Part shown: positions 43,305-53,778 of the stretch, piece by piece
Numbering within the stretch: position 1 is the first letter of the stretch
Layout of the letters: each line of letters opens with the position of its first letter
Assembly (NCBI RefSeq): GCF_002002925.1
Contig: NZ_CP019511.1
Location: forward strand, 992,001 to 1,056,000
Direction of reading: 5' to 3'
From: Sphingomonas sp. LM7
GTDB lineage: Bacteria; Pseudomonadota; Alphaproteobacteria; Sphingomonadales; Sphingomonadaceae
DNA: 64,000 bases
Program-made: the position numbers and the translations under genes
The notes under the pieces: generated by a model
Seen by the model: the letters and a program-made list of their open reading frames with translations, nothing else
Told to the model about the DNA's origin: nothing
Databases searched by the model: none

Positions 43305-44473
43305 GAGGGCTCCTCGGTTCGTGTCATCTTGAGCTTTCCGTTGCGGACGGTGAACCCAAGCTGACCCTCGACCAGTTCCAGCGCGTCGCGGCCGAACTGC
43401 TCGAAGCGCCAGCCTTCGAGGATCGACAGGTCGGTGCGTACGCCCGCGGCGAGCGCCTCGAGATCGTCCGAGCGCGCAAGCAAGCGCGCGGCGACGTTGA
43501 TTTCCTTGGCACGGATCTTGAGCAGCAGCTTGAGCAGGTCTGCGACGAGCGCGCCGTCCTTGCCCAATGCGGGCTTGCGGTCGTCGCGCGCAGGCAGTTC
43601 ATCGCCCGACATCGGCTTGGCGCCGTCGAGCGCCGCCATCAGCCGTCCGCCGATGTCATTGCCGCCCCATGCCGGCGAGAGGCCGCGGACCTTGGCGAGA
43701 TCGCCCTGCTTGCGCGGCGGCGTGCCGGCGAGGTCGGCGAGCGTTTCGTCCTTGATGATGCGGCCGCGCGGCAGATCCTTGCCCTGCGCCTCGATCTCGC
43801 GCCAGCGGGCCAGCGCCTTGAGGCGGCCGAGCACTTCGGGCTTGCGGCTGGAGACGCGGACGCGCTGCCATGCCTGGTCGGGGTCGTTGCGGTAATTTTC
43901 AGGGTCGGCGAGCCGCTCCATCTCCTGGTCGAGCCAGGCGCCGCGACCGGTCTTCTTGAGCTTCTCCAGCATCCGCGGGAAAATTTCGGAGAGGTACGTG
44001 ACGTCGCAGATGGCGTAATCGATCTGGCGCTTGTCGAGCGGGCGGCGGCTCCAGTCGGTGAAACGGGCGCCCTTGTCGACGGTGATGCCGAGATAGGTGT
44101 CGACGAGGTTCGAATAGCCGATCTGCTCGCCCTGGCCGAGCGCCATCGCCGCGACCTGGGTGTCGAACAGCGGGTGCGGGGTCTTGCCGGTGAGATTGTA
44201 GACGATCTCGATGTCCTGACCGCCGGCGTGGAAGACCTTGAGTACGTCTTCGTTGTTGGTCATCAGCTCGAGCAAAGGCGTCATGTCGATTCCGCCCATC
44301 GGATCGACCGCGGCGGCTTCCTCGTCATCGGCGATCTGGATGAGGCAGAGCTCGGGCCAATAGCTGTTTTCCCGCATGAACTCTGTGTCCACGCAGATAT
44401 ACGGCTTGTTGGCGAAACGGGCACAGAGATTGGCGAGGGCGGTGCTGTCCTCGATAAGACCATGGATATGCAT
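43301..44473 (-). CDS. rnd: Ribonuclease D
   Basis: A 390-residue 3'-5' exoribonuclease that trims tRNA precursors. The DEDD acids appear in [20 protein letters not shown] (motif I), [18 protein letters not shown] (II) and [16 protein letters not shown] (III). HRDC-like helical domains follow. It is divergent from aspS with 91 bases between them, and co-translated with the small I78-like gene. Confidence 0.94.
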   Translation of the reverse strand: MHIHGLIEDSTALANLCARFANKPYICVDTEFMRENSYWPELCLIQIADDEEAAAVDPMGGIDMTPLLELMTNNEDVLKVFHAGGQDIEIVYNLTGKTPHPLFDTQVAAMALGQGEQIGYSNLVDTYLGITVDKGARFTDWSRRPLDKRQIDYAICDVTYLSEIFPRMLEKLKKTGRGAWLDQEMERLADPENYRNDPDQAWQRVRVSSRKPEVLGRLKALARWREIEAQGKDLPRGRIIKDETLADLAGTPPRKQGDLAKVRGLSPAWGGNDIGGRLMAALDGAKPMSGDELPARDDRKPALGKDGALVADLLKLLLKIRAKEINVAARLLARSDDLEALAAGVRTDLSILEGWRFEQFGRDALELVEGQLGFTVRNGKLKMTRTEEPS

Positions 44474-44564
44474 CGGGGGCCCTTATACTGGTCTTCGGGT
44501 TGACAAAAGGGTGCGTGAGGGGAAAGCGCACGCCACTGTTTCCCTTCACGTAAAAGTTGAAACC

Positions 44565-46403
44565 ATGCACGCCTATCGATCGCACACTTGCGCCCAGCTC
44601 CGCGCCGCCAACGTCGGCGAGGAAGTCCGCCTCTCGGGCTGGGTGCATCGCACACGCGAGCACGCCAATGTGCTGTTCGTCGATCTGCGCGATCATTACG
44701 GGGTCACCCAGATCGTCGTCGAGACGACGTCCGATCTCTATCCCATCGTCGATGGCTGCGGCGCCGAGTCGGTGCTGACATTTACCGGCAAGGTCGCGGC
44801 GCGCTCGCCCGAGACGCTCAATCCCAAGCTCGCAACCGGCGAGATCGAAATCTATCCGAGCGACGTCAAGGTCCAGTCGGCGGCCGAGCGCCTGCCGCTG
44901 CCGGTGTTCGGCGATGCCGAGTACCCGGAGGAAATCCGCCTCAAGAACCGCTTCCTCGATCTGCGCCGCGAGCGGCTCCACAAGAACATCGTGCTGCGCT
45001 CCAACGTGATCTCGTCGCTGCGCCAGCGCATGATCTCGCACGGCTTCACCGAGTTCCAGACGCCGATCCTGACTGCGTCGTCGCCCGAGGGCGCACGCGA
45101 CTATCTGGTCCCCAGCCGCGTCCATCCGGGCAAGTTCTACGCGCTTCCGCAGGCGCCGCAGATGTTCAAGCAGCTGCTGATGGTCGCCGGCTTCGACCGG
45201 TATTTCCAGATCGCGCCGTGCTTCCGCGACGAGGATGCCCGCGCCGACCGTAGCCCGGGCGAATTCTACCAGCTCGATTTCGAAATGAGCTTCGTCACGC
45301 AGGACGATGTGTTCGCAGCGATCGAGCCCGTCCTGCACGGCGTGTTCGAGGAATTTGCCGATTTCGACGGCAAGGGCCGCAGCGTATCGCCGCTGCCGTT
45401 CAAGCGCATCCCGTACCGCGAATCGATGCTGAAATACGGCAGCGACAAGCCCGACCTGCGCAATCCCTTGCTCGTCCATGACGTCGGCGATTTCTTCAAG
45501 GGCTCGGGCTTCGGCCGTTTCGCCTCGATGGTCGAGGAGGGCAATGTCGTCCGCGCCATTGCTGCGCCGAACACGCACGAGAAGAGCCGCAAGTTCTTCG
45601 ACGAGATGAACAGCTGGGCACAGTCCGAAGGCTTCCCCGGCCTGGGCTATGCGACCCAGAAGGACGGTGTGTTCGGCGGCCCGATCGCCAACAACCACGG
45701 CCAGGACGGCATGAAGGCGATCGCCGACGCTATGGGCCTCGGTCCGAACGACGGCATCTTCTTCGCGGCCGGCGCCGAGGGCAAGGCGGCCAAGCTCGCC
45801 GGTCTCGCCCGCACGCGCGTCGGCGAGCAACTGGAGCTGATCGACAAGAGCCGGTTCGAATTCTGCTGGATCGTCGACTTCCCGATGTTCGAGGCCGACG
45901 AAGACACCGGCAAGATCGACTTCAGCCACAACCCGTTCAGCATGCCGCAGGGCGAGCTGGAAGCGCTGGAGACGATGGACCCGCTCGATATCCTCGCCTT
46001 CCAGTACGACATTGTCTGCAACGGCGTCGAGCTGAGCTCGGGCGCGATCCGGAACCACAAGCCCGAGATCATGTACAAGGCATTCGAGATCGCCGGCTAT
46101 ACCCAGGCCGATGTCGACACCAATTTCGCCGGCATGATCAACGCCTTCAAGTTCGGCGCGCCGCCGCACGGCGGCTCGGCCCCGGGTGTGGATCGCATCG
46201 TGATGCTGCTCGCCGACGAGCCCAACATCCGCGAAGTCATCGTCTTTCCGATGACGCAGAAGGCCGAGGACCTGATGATGCAGGCGCCGAGCTTCGTCAG
46301 CGAAAAGCAGCTCAAGGAGCTCAACATCCGCCTCGCGCCGCAAGTGGCTGCGGACCTCAGCAAGAAGAGCATCGACGGCGCCGTCGATCCGGCTGCGGGC
46401 TGA
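44565..46403 (+). CDS. aspS: Aspartyl-tRNA synthetase
   Basis: A 612-residue bacterial-type class II synthetase. The anticodon-binding OB fold begins at [20 protein letters not shown]; motif 2 has [20 protein letters not shown] and motif 3 ends in GLDR-type [20 protein letters not shown]; the bacterial GAD insert is present. The ATG at 44565 fits the family start; a longer open frame to 44376 lies in the divergent promoter region and is rejected. Many alphaproteobacterial enzymes also charge tRNA-Asn; this cannot be settled here. Confidence 0.96.
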   Translation: MHAYRSHTCAQLRAANVGEEVRLSGWVHRTREHANVLFVDLRDHYGVTQIVVETTSDLYPIVDGCGAESVLTFTGKVAARSPETLNPKLATGEIEIYPSDVKVQSAAERLPLPVFGDAEYPEEIRLKNRFLDLRRERLHKNIVLRSNVISSLRQRMISHGFTEFQTPILTASSPEGARDYLVPSRVHPGKFYALPQAPQMFKQLLMVAGFDRYFQIAPCFRDEDARADRSPGEFYQLDFEMSFVTQDDVFAAIEPVLHGVFEEFADFDGKGRSVSPLPFKRIPYRESMLKYGSDKPDLRNPLLVHDVGDFFKGSGFGRFASMVEEGNVVRAIAAPNTHEKSRKFFDEMNSWAQSEGFPGLGYATQKDGVFGGPIANNHGQDGMKAIADAMGLGPNDGIFFAAGAEGKAAKLAGLARTRVGEQLELIDKSRFEFCWIVDFPMFEADEDTGKIDFSHNPFSMPQGELEALETMDPLDILAFQYDIVCNGVELSSGAIRNHKPEIMYKAFEIAGYTQADVDTNFAGMINAFKFGAPPHGGSAPGVDRIVMLLADEPNIREVIVFPMTQKAEDLMMQAPSFVSEKQLKELNIRLAPQVAADLSKKSIDGAVDPAAG

Positions 46404-46417
46404 GGAAGGAGCCGGTC

Positions 46418-47434
46418 ATGCGCGTCGCGGTGTTCAACACCAAAGCCTATGACCGGCGCTTCCTTACTGCGGCGAACCAGGCGTTCGGGCACGAGCTTCG
46501 CTTCCTCGAACCCCGGCTGGACACAATCACGGCGCCGCTCGCTTCAGATTGCGAAGCGGTGTGCGTGTTCGTCAACGACACCATCGATGCCGGCGTGCTC
46601 GAAGCCTTGGCAGCCGGCGGGACGAAGCTGATCGCGCTGCGCTGCGCCGGGTTCAACAATGTCGATCTCGCCGCCGCCGACCGGCTCGGCCTCGCGGTGG
46701 TGCGCGTGCCGGCCTATTCGCCGCATGCCGTCGCGGAATTCACGATCGGGCTGCTGCTGGCGGTCGACCGGAAGATCCCCAAAGCATGGGCACGGGTGCG
46801 CGAGAATAATTTCGCGCTGGACGGGCTGATCGGGCGCAACTTGCATGGCCGCACCGCCGGGGTTGTGGGCACCGGCAAGATCGGCGCACTGGTGGCGCGG
46901 GCACTCAAGCTCGGCTTTGGCTGCGATGTACTGGCGAGCGACATTGTCGAGGATCCCGAACTCGTCGCCATCGGGGTCCGCTATGTCGATCGGGCAACGC
47001 TGCTCGCGCAGGCCGAGATCGTCACGCTGCATTGCCCGCTGACACCCGAGACTCGCCACCTGATCGATGCCCCAGCGATCGCGGCCGCCCGCGACGGGCT
47101 CGTCATCGTCAACACCAGCCGCGGCGCGCTGATCGACACCGCGGCGCTGATCGGAGGTCTCAAAACCAGGAAGATCGGCGCGGTTGCGCTCGACGTCTAT
47201 GAGCAGGAGGCGGACCTGTTCTTCGAGGATCTGTCGAGCGAGATCGTCTCGGACGATCTGTTCCAGCGTCTGCTCACCTTCCCCAACGTGCTCGTCACCG
47301 GTCACCAGGCCTTTTTGACCGAAGAAGCGCTGGAGGCGATTGCGCAGACCACGCTGGCGAGCATTGCCGACGCCGAAGCGGGCCATCCGCTCGCCAACCA
47401 AGTCGATACCAGGCTTATTGCGGGATCGCGCTGA
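46418..47434 (+). CDS. ldhA: D-lactate dehydrogenase / 2-hydroxyacid dehydrogenase, LdhA-like
   Basis: A 338-residue NAD-dependent enzyme closely resembling fermentative LdhA. The substrate domain has [19 protein letters not shown] and [20 protein letters not shown]; the NAD loop is [20 protein letters not shown]; the catalytic Arg is in [13 protein letters not shown], Glu in [13 protein letters not shown] and His in [13 protein letters not shown]. It starts 14 bases after aspS and is followed by ppk2; the three may be one unit. Confidence 0.93.
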   Translation: MRVAVFNTKAYDRRFLTAANQAFGHELRFLEPRLDTITAPLASDCEAVCVFVNDTIDAGVLEALAAGGTKLIALRCAGFNNVDLAAADRLGLAVVRVPAYSPHAVAEFTIGLLLAVDRKIPKAWARVRENNFALDGLIGRNLHGRTAGVVGTGKIGALVARALKLGFGCDVLASDIVEDPELVAIGVRYVDRATLLAQAEIVTLHCPLTPETRHLIDAPAIAAARDGLVIVNTSRGALIDTAALIGGLKTRKIGAVALDVYEQEADLFFEDLSSEIVSDDLFQRLLTFPNVLVTGHQAFLTEEALEAIAQTTLASIADAEAGHPLANQVDTRLIAGSR

Positions 47435-47470
47435 CTGCCCGTACGTTCGTGGGCTACCCAAGGAGGCGGG

Positions 47471-48244
47471 ATGGCGATCGATCTCAGCGACTATGAATCC
47501 GGCGGGCCCTTTGACGGGCACTACAAGAAGGCGCTGAAGAAGCTCCAGAAGCGACTCAGTCACATCCATTATGCGCATATCGTGCACAAGCGCCGCGCGA
47601 TCATCGTGTTCGAGGGCTGGGATGCGGCGGGGAAGGGCGGGATCATCCAGCGGCTCACCGCCAAATGGGACCCGCGCTATTTCGAGGTGTGGCCGATCTC
47701 GGCGCCGACCGTAGAGGAACTGGCGCATCATTTCCTCTGGCGCTTCTGGCGGCGGTTGCCTGCCCAGCATAACATCGCGGTCTTCGACCGCAGTTGGTAC
47801 GGCCGCGTCCTCGTCGAGCGAGTCGAGGGCTTTGCTAAGGAAGCCGAATGGCAGCGCGGCTATGACGAGATCAACGATTTCGAGGCGCAGCAAGTCGAGA
47901 CCGGCGCGACTCTGGTCAAGGTCTTCGTCCATGTGACGCAGGCGACGCAGGACCAGCGGCTGCGCGACCGGCTCGCACATCCATGGAAGCGCTGGAAGAC
48001 CGGCCTCGACGATTACCGCAACCGGGCCAGGCGCGCGGACTATCTCAAGGCAATGGCGGAGATGTTCGAGCGCACCGACACCAGCCATGCGCGCTGGATC
48101 GTGGTGGACGGCAACGACAAGAAGGCGGCGCGCATCGCCGCGCTGACTGCGATCGCCGATGCACTGGAGGCAAAGGTGCCGATGGAGCCGCCCGAGATCG
48201 ATCCGGAGGTGGAGAAGGCGGCGAAGAAGGCGCTGGGGATTTAA
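47471..48244 (+). CDS. ppk2: Polyphosphate kinase 2 family protein
   Basis: A 257-residue P-loop kinase. Walker A is in FEGWDAAGKGGIIQRLTAKW, Walker B in FDRSWYGRVLVERV. PPK2 enzymes transfer phosphate between polyphosphate and nucleotides, usually in the direction of ADP/GDP to ATP/GTP. With ppk1 and ppx 6 kb away, the window holds three core polyphosphate enzymes. AAGGAGGCGGG precedes the ATG, a strong ribosome-binding site. Confidence 0.92.
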   Translation: MAIDLSDYESGGPFDGHYKKALKKLQKRLSHIHYAHIVHKRRAIIVFEGWDAAGKGGIIQRLTAKWDPRYFEVWPISAPTVEELAHHFLWRFWRRLPAQHNIAVFDRSWYGRVLVERVEGFAKEAEWQRGYDEINDFEAQQVETGATLVKVFVHVTQATQDQRLRDRLAHPWKRWKTGLDDYRNRARRADYLKAMAEMFERTDTSHARWIVVDGNDKKAARIAALTAIADALEAKVPMEPPEIDPEVEKAAKKALGI

Positions 48245-48245
48245 C

Positions 48246-48884
48246 TTACTCGGGCAATCGATCCCGCGTTTCCAGCATGTCCGCCGCGATCGCCGGTGCG
48301 GCGTTGTCGTCGCTCAACGCGAGCAGCCGCTTCGCTTCGGCTTCCAGCGCTGCCGGCCGCTCTTTCGCCGGCAGCGCGCCGATCCGGGCATAGCTGTCGG
48401 CCGCACGAACCCACGTGCCTTGCAGTCCTTCGACGTCCTCGACCGAGCGGGCGAAGGGCGAGCCTTCCTGGTGCAATTGCTTGCCGGTGCGCTTGAACAC
48501 GGCGACGACAAGCGCGCCGACCGCATATTGCTGGCGGACGCAGGCGCCCATGAATGCGCTAGGATGCGCGATATGGAGCGGGGTGGGAAAGCGTGGTGCG
48601 GGCTGGCCTGCGACCGAGGTGTAGCCGGCGACGGAGAGCGGCCCGGCCGGAAGTGTGCCCTTGATCGCTCGAATCGGCTCCAGCCGTATCTGCGCTTTGC
48701 CCCAGTCACCATCTTTGAGAGCTTCGAGCGCCGGTCCCGATACGACGCGAGCTAGCACGACCAGATCCGCCTTCTCGACCAGCTCGTAGTTGCTGGGGAC
48801 ACGGTATCCCGGAACTACCGAACAGGCAGTGGCCGGCGTCGCGCCGAGTGCACCCGCCGCGAGCAGGATCGACCAGCGCTTCAT
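48246..48884 (-). CDS. Exported protein of unknown function
   Basis: A 212-residue protein with a signal peptide (residues 1-20, ATPATA before Cys21). Its mature start, CSVVPGYRVPSNYELVEKAD then LVVLARV, recalls netrin/TIMP-like domains in which an N-terminal Cys is followed by a beta-barrel, but the similarity is loose. Convergent with ppk2 (one base between) and co-translated with carbonic anhydrase upstream (ATGA). Confidence 0.65.
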   Translation of the reverse strand: MKRWSILLAAGALGATPATACSVVPGYRVPSNYELVEKADLVVLARVVSGPALEALKDGDWGKAQIRLEPIRAIKGTLPAGPLSVAGYTSVAGQPAPRFPTPLHIAHPSAFMGACVRQQYAVGALVVAVFKRTGKQLHQEGSPFARSVEDVEGLQGTWVRAADSYARIGALPAKERPAALEAEAKRLLALSDDNAAPAIAADMLETRDRLPE

Positions 48885-49510
48885 GCCGGTGCGAAAGCTC
48901 CGTCGTCGTCCATCACATGCAGAACGCCGTCGCGGATCGCGAAATAGGCGCCGTGGATCCTGAGCTTGCCAGCAGCTTCACGCTCCGGGATGCAGGGGAA
49001 GGTGCGCAGATTGGCGATCGAGACGCGGACGGTTTCGAGTTCGAGTGCGTGGATTGCCTCGGCGCCGGTGCCATGTTCGGCGATGATCCGCTCGCGCGCT
49101 TCGTCGAGCATGTCGACCCAGTGCCCGATGAAGCCGCCACGGCCTGCGGGCGCACCCTTGAAGCGCTGGGTCAGCGCGGCGTGGACGCCGCCGCACGCGC
49201 CATGGCCGAGCACGACGATCTCGGGCACTTCGAGCTGAGTCACTGCGAATTCCAGCGCGGCGGAGACGCCGTGGCGGCCGCTGTCATTCTCGAACGGGGG
49301 AACGAGGTTGGCGACGTTGCGCACCACGAAGACCTCGCCGGGCGAGGTATCGAACACCTGGGCGGGATCGACCCGGCTGTCCGAGCAGGCGATCACCATC
49401 ACCTTGGGGCTCTGGCCTTCGGACAATTCGTCCCAGCGCTCGCGCTGCTCGCTATAGCCGTTGTGGCGGAAGCGGTGGTAGCCGGTGAGGAGGGCGTTGA
49501 AGTCGGTCAT
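48881..49510 (-). CDS. Beta-class carbonic anhydrase
   Basis: A 209-residue zinc enzyme interconverting CO2 and bicarbonate. The zinc ligands are Cys in VIACSDSRVDPAQ, His in VLGHGACGGVHAAL and Cys in the same motif; the Asp-Arg pair of the active site is present. The stop overlaps the ATG of the secreted unknown gene. Divergent from lipA with 115 bases between. Confidence 0.94.
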   Translation of the reverse strand: MTDFNALLTGYHRFRHNGYSEQRERWDELSEGQSPKVMVIACSDSRVDPAQVFDTSPGEVFVVRNVANLVPPFENDSGRHGVSAALEFAVTQLEVPEIVVLGHGACGGVHAALTQRFKGAPAGRGGFIGHWVDMLDEARERIIAEHGTGAEAIHALELETVRVSIANLRTFPCIPEREAAGKLRIHGAYFAIRDGVLHVMDDDGAFAPA

Positions 49511-49625
49511 GGCGCCTACATAGTCAAACCAGCGGCGTTGCGAAGCCGGTACGCCATCGAAAACTGCAACCCGAGATGCAACTGCGGTTGTTGTGCCTGC
49601 ACGCGCGGATCGCTATCTGGCCCTC

Positions 49626-50558
49626 ATGAACGAGATGTCCCCGCTGCCGCGCCCGGAACGTGTGCGGAAACCCGACTGGATCCGCGTCAAGGCGCCGACT
49701 TCGGAGGGGTTTGCCGCGACCCGCGCGCTGATGCGCTCGAAGAGCCTGACCACGGTGTGCGAGGAAGCCGCCTGCCCGAACATCGGCGAGTGCTGGTCGA
49801 AGAAGCACGCAACGGTGATGATCCTGGGCGACACCTGCACGCGCGCGTGCGCCTTCTGCAACGTCAAGACTGGCATGCCGCGCGCAGTCGATCCGATGGA
49901 GCCGCAGAATGTCGCCGATGCCGCGGCGCAGATGGGGCTCCAGCATATCGTGATCACGTCGGTCGATCGCGACGACCTGCCCGATGGCGGCGCGAAGCAG
50001 TTCGTCAAGGTGATCGAGGCGATCCGCAAGTCGAACCCGACGACGACGATCGAGATCCTCACCCCCGATTTCCGGAACAAGCACGAAGCGGCAGTCGAGA
50101 TGATCGTCGCGGCGCGGCCCGACGTCTACAATCATAATCTCGAGACGGTGCCCCGGCTCTATCCGACGATCCGCCCGGGCGCGCGCTACTACGCGTCGCT
50201 GCGGCTGCTGGAGACGGTGAAGAAGCTCGATCCGTCGATCTTCACCAAGTCGGGGATCATGCTCGGGCTGGGCGAGGAGCGGCTCGAAGTCCATCAGGTG
50301 ATGGACGACATGCGCAGCGCCGACATCGATTTCCTGACGATGGGCCAGTATCTCCAGCCGACGCCGCGCCACACCAAGGTGATCGAGTTCGTCACGCCTC
50401 AGGCGTTCGGCTCGTATGGGGCGATCGCCCGGGCCAAGGGCTTCCTGCTGGTCGCCTCGTCGCCGTTGACGCGGTCGAGCTATCACGCCGGGGATGATTT
50501 CGCCAAGATGCGCGACGCGCGTGCGGCCAAGCTGGCGAAGGCCGCCACAGCCGTCTGA
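49626..50558 (+). CDS. lipA: Lipoyl synthase
   Basis: A 310-residue radical-SAM enzyme that inserts two sulfurs into octanoyl groups on lipoyl domains. The auxiliary cluster cysteines are in [15 protein letters not shown]; the radical-SAM cysteines in [10 protein letters not shown]; the conserved C-terminal [10 protein letters not shown] is present. The ATG at 49626 is preferred over a GTG at 49593. It overlaps the next gene (TGATG), the usual lipA-ratA-like pairing of alphaproteobacteria. Confidence 0.96.
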   Translation: MNEMSPLPRPERVRKPDWIRVKAPTSEGFAATRALMRSKSLTTVCEEAACPNIGECWSKKHATVMILGDTCTRACAFCNVKTGMPRAVDPMEPQNVADAAAQMGLQHIVITSVDRDDLPDGGAKQFVKVIEAIRKSNPTTTIEILTPDFRNKHEAAVEMIVAARPDVYNHNLETVPRLYPTIRPGARYYASLRLLETVKKLDPSIFTKSGIMLGLGEERLEVHQVMDDMRSADIDFLTMGQYLQPTPRHTKVIEFVTPQAFGSYGAIARAKGFLLVASSPLTRSSYHAGDDFAKMRDARAAKLAKAATAV

Positions 50559-51055
50559 TGCCCAAGCATAGCGAGACGCGCGCGCTGCCCTACACGCCGG
50601 AGCAGATGTTCGACCTGGTCGCCGATGTCGGCCGCTATGGCGAGTTCCTGCCCTGGGTCTCGGCGGTGCGCGTGCGTTCGAACAGCGATACGCAGATGGT
50701 CGCGGACCTGATCGTCGGGTTCAAGGGACTGCGCGAGAGCTTCACGTCGCGCGTCGAGAAGCAGCGGCCCGGGCATCTCCGAGTCGATTATCTCGAAGGG
50801 CCGCTCAAGCACCTGCATAACGACTGGAAGTTCAGCAGCGACGGCAAGGGCGGCTGCCTGGTCGATTTCTGCGTCGATTTCGCATTCAAGAACCGCGTGT
50901 TCGAGATGCTGGCGGGGCAGGTGTTCGACCGGGCGCTTCGCAAGATGATCAACGCCTTCGAGGAACGCGCTGCCCGGCTTTACGGCGACTCGGCAGGTTC
51001 TTCCGAAGCGGGTTCGTCCGGCATCAGCAGTTCGAGCGCGCACAGCGCCGCCTGA
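50558..51055 (+). CDS. COQ10/RatA-like START-domain protein
   Basis: A 165-residue protein with a polyketide-cyclase/START fold: ALPYTPEQMFDLVADVGRYG, EFLPWVSAVRV and DFCVDFAFKNRVFEMLAGQV. Homologs are called either RatA toxin or COQ10-like ubiquinone-binding protein. No ratB partner is adjacent and pairing with lipA points to a respiratory or housekeeping role, so I do not treat it as a toxin. Its last 76 bases overlap the convergent cinA-like gene. Confidence 0.88.
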   Translation: MPKHSETRALPYTPEQMFDLVADVGRYGEFLPWVSAVRVRSNSDTQMVADLIVGFKGLRESFTSRVEKQRPGHLRVDYLEGPLKHLHNDWKFSSDGKGGCLVDFCVDFAFKNRVFEMLAGQVFDRALRKMINAFEERAARLYGDSAGSSEAGSSGISSSSAHSAA

Positions 51056-51516
51056 AGCCGGACGCCGGCGCGGCCATTATCCTCGAAATGCCGAGCGTCG
51101 GCGACGATGTGCTGCGGATCCGCGCCGCGCTCGGCCTGGGCGAACACCACGGTGCCCACCGGCTTCTTCTCGCTGCCGCCATCGGGGCCGGCGATCCCGG
51201 TGATCGCGACGGCGACATCGGCGTTGCTGCGCTTGAGCGCGCCCTGCGCCATGCTCCACGCGACGGCGATCGATACCGAGCCAAAGGTCTCCAGCACGTC
51301 GCTGCTGACCTTGAGGACCTCCATCTTGGCTTCGTTCGAATAGGCGACGAAGCCGGCCTCGAACACGTCGGACGAGCCGGGGATTTCGGTCAGCGCGGCG
51401 CTGACGAGGCCGCCGGTGCAGCTTTCCGCCACGGCGATCTTGCGGCCCGCGGCGCGATTGGCCTCGAGCACTTTTCGCGCAGCCTCGACGAGTTTGGTCG
51501 GGAGAATCGTGTCCAT
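50980..51516 (-). CDS. CinA C-terminal / nicotinamide-nucleotide amidohydrolase (PncC) family
   Basis: A 178-residue stand-alone CinA C-terminal domain. IAVAESCTGGLVSAALTEIP (nucleophile Ser), GFVAYSNEAKMEVLKVSSD and ITGIAGPDGGSEKKPVGTVV are diagnostic. The family deamidates NMN in NAD salvage. The ATG at 51516 is chosen on family length; the open frame continues to 51615. It overlaps the RatA-like gene tail to tail by 76 bases. Confidence 0.9.
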   Translation of the reverse strand: MDTILPTKLVEAARKVLEANRAAGRKIAVAESCTGGLVSAALTEIPGSSDVFEAGFVAYSNEAKMEVLKVSSDVLETFGSVSIAVAWSMAQGALKRSNADVAVAITGIAGPDGGSEKKPVGTVVFAQAERGADPQHIVADARHFEDNGRAGVRLQAALCALELLMPDEPASEEPAESP

Positions 51517-51553
51517 GAAAGGCCCTGTGCCACCGAGATGTTTCGATAGCGAG

Positions 51554-52696
51554 TCAGGCGTTGTCCGCAGGGAGCCGGACGGTCGCGATTGCTTGAGCGG
51601 CCATGCCTTCGCCACGTCCGGTGAAGCCCAGCCGCTCGGTGGTGGTGGCTTTGACGCTGATGCGCGAGACGGGCAGGCCGAGAATTTCGGCGATATTGGC
51701 GCGGATTCTGTCTCGATGCGGACCGATCTTGGGCGCTTCGCAGATGATCGTCAGGTCGATGAAGTTGATGATCCCACCATCGCCGGCAAGAAGTGCGGCG
51801 GCATGTTCAAGGAAGCGCGCCGAGCGCTGGCCGCGCCATTGTGGATCGCTCGGCGGGAAATGCATGCCGATATCGCCCGCGCCGATTGTGCCGAGCAGCG
51901 CATCGGTGATCGCGTGGAGCGCGACATCGGCATCGCTATGCCCGGACAGGCCCCTTGAATGCGGGACCAGCACGCCGCCCAGCCACAATTCCTCGCCCTC
52001 GGCGAAGCGGTGGACGTCGAAACCCTGGGCCGTGCGAACCTGCATCGCGGCCGCATACCGTGCTTCGGCGGCGGCGAAGTCGGCAGGGTGGGTGATCTTT
52101 TCCAGCGCAATGTCTCCGGGAACGAGGGCCACATCGCGGCCGAGCGCACGCACCATCTGGGCATCGTCCGTCGCCTCGCGATCGGTGGGCCAGGCCTGGT
52201 GTGCTTCGCGGATTGTGGTCATGTGAAATGCCTGCGGGGTCTGGACGCGGACGAGGTCGTCACGAGGCACGGTCTCTCCCAGCACCTCGCCGCCACGTGC
52301 GAGGGTGTCGGCGACCGGGAGGGCGGGGAGGGCACCTTCCAGTGTCTCCAGCGCCGTCAGCAGCGCGTCGATTACCGCGTGCGACAGAAAGGGGCGGGCG
52401 GCATCGTGGATCAGCACCTGATCGGCGTCGATCGCGTCGAGGCCGTTCCGCACGGACTCGCGCCGGGTCGCGCCGCCGATGACGAACGGGACATCGCCCA
52501 GCCCCTCGCGCAGCGCCCCTTCCTGGCCTTCGCCGATTACTACGATCACCTGATCAATCGCCAGATGCGACGACAGCGCTGCGAAGCTGTGCGCGAGCAT
52601 CGGCTTGCCGGCGACGCGCGCGAACTGCTTGGGCACAATGCTCCCTGCACGCGTGCCTTGGCCGGCGGCTACGATCAGCGCTGCGGTCTTTCCCAT
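51554..52696 (-). CDS. ispDF: Bifunctional IspD/IspF isoprenoid enzyme
   Basis: A 380-residue fusion for two non-consecutive steps of the MEP pathway. Residues 1-225 are IspD, CDP-ME synthesis (ALIVAAGQGTRAGSIVPKQF; LIHDAARPF). Residues 226-380 are IspF, cyclodiphosphate synthesis (zinc site in QGFDVHRFAEGEELWLGG, HSDADVALHAITDAL, and TERLGFTGRGEG at the end). The fusion is typical of alphaproteobacteria. The ATG at 52696 fits the family start. Divergent from dusB. Confidence 0.95.
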   Translation of the reverse strand: MGKTAALIVAAGQGTRAGSIVPKQFARVAGKPMLAHSFAALSSHLAIDQVIVVIGEGQEGALREGLGDVPFVIGGATRRESVRNGLDAIDADQVLIHDAARPFLSHAVIDALLTALETLEGALPALPVADTLARGGEVLGETVPRDDLVRVQTPQAFHMTTIREAHQAWPTDREATDDAQMVRALGRDVALVPGDIALEKITHPADFAAAEARYAAAMQVRTAQGFDVHRFAEGEELWLGGVLVPHSRGLSGHSDADVALHAITDALLGTIGAGDIGMHFPPSDPQWRGQRSARFLEHAAALLAGDGGIINFIDLTIICEAPKIGPHRDRIRANIAEILGLPVSRISVKATTTERLGFTGRGEGMAAQAIATVRLPADNA

Positions 52697-52779
52697 GTGC
52701 TGGCGGGTAGCGGGGAAGCCCCGCCTTGCCAATGCGGGCTTGCGCGGCTAGGCGTCGCTGCCTATTTTTCAGGCATATC

Positions 52780-53778
52780 ATGAGCGAACTCACCCCCATC
52801 CAGATCGGCCCCGTCCGGGTCGAAGCGCCGGTGCTGCTCGCGCCGATGACCGGTGTGACCGACTTACCGTTCCGCCGCGTGGTGCGGCGCTATGGCTCGG
52901 GGCTCAACGTTACCGAGATGGTTGCCAGTCAGGCGGCTATCCGCGAGACGCGCCAGTCGCTCCAGAAATTCGCCTGGGATCCGATCGAGAATCCGGTGTC
53001 GATGCAGCTGGTCGGCTGCACCCCCTATGAGATGGCGGAAGCGGCCAAGCTCAGCGAAGAGCGCGGCGCGGCGATCGTCGATATCAACATGGGCTGCCCG
53101 GTGCGCAAGGTGACCAGTGGCGATGCGGGGTCAGCGCTGATGCGCGACCTCAAGCTCGCCGCGTCGCTGATCGAGGCGTGCGTCAAGGCGGTCAGCGTGC
53201 CCGTCACCGTCAAGATGCGGATGGGCTGGTGCCATGACAGCCTCAACGCGCCCGAACTCGCACGCATCGCCGAGGATCTCGGCGCGAAGATGATCACCGT
53301 TCACGGCCGCACCCGCAACCAGATGTACAAGGGCTCGGCAGACTGGGGCTTCATTCGGACCGTCAAGGACGCCGTGACGATTCCGGTGATCGCCAATGGC
53401 GACATCTGCACAATCGAGGATGCACGCACCGCGCTGGCGCAATCGGGTGCCGACGGCGTGATGATCGGCCGTGGCGCCTATGGCAAACCATGGATCCTGC
53501 GGCAGGTGATGGACGCGCTGACCGGCGAGGAGGCGCTTCCCGATCCCTCGTATGACGAGCAATATCGCGTGATCACCGAGCATTATGTCGACACGCTCAG
53601 CCATTACGGCAACGAAGTCGGCGTCAACATGATGCGCAAGCATATCGGCTGGTACACCAAGGGCATCCACGGCTCGGCCGAGTTCCGCAACAACGTCAAC
53701 AAGATCTCGGACCCCGTGCGCGTGCTCGCCATGCTCGCCGAATTCTACGCGCCATGGTCTTCACGCGCGGCGGCTTGA
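52780..53778 (+). CDS. dusB: tRNA-dihydrouridine synthase B (NifR3-like)
   Basis: A 332-residue FMN enzyme that reduces uridine in t[23 protein letters not shown], the catalytic Cys in [20 protein letters not shown], and [17 protein letters not shown] are characteristic. It starts the dusB-ntrB-ntrC arrangement common in alphaproteobacteria (nifR3-ntrBC), overlapping ntrB by 25 bases. The ATG at 52780 is chosen; an upstream in-frame ATG at 52726 lies in the divergent region. Confidence 0.94.
   Translation: MSELTPIQIGPVRVEAPVLLAPMTGVTDLPFRRVVRRYGSGLNVTEMVASQAAIRETRQSLQKFAWDPIENPVSMQLVGCTPYEMAEAAKLSEERGAAIVDINMGCPVRKVTSGDAGSALMRDLKLAASLIEACVKAVSVPVTVKMRMGWCHDSLNAPELARIAEDLGAKMITVHGRTRNQMYKGSADWGFIRTVKDAVTIPVIANGDICTIEDARTALAQSGADGVMIGRGAYGKPWILRQVMDALTGEEALPDPSYDEQYRVITEHYVDTLSHYGNEVGVNMMRKHIGWYTKGIHGSAEFRNNVNKISDPVRVLAMLAEFYAPWSSRAAA

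Noticed and set aside
44325..46343. 672-codon open frame opposite aspS
   Set aside because: Antisense shadow of aspartyl-tRNA synthetase; runs across the divergent promoter region and carries no motif.
50558..51055. RatA toxin of a toxin-antitoxin pair
   Set aside because: No ratB is adjacent; the TGATG junction with lipA and the START fold fit a COQ10-like housekeeping protein.
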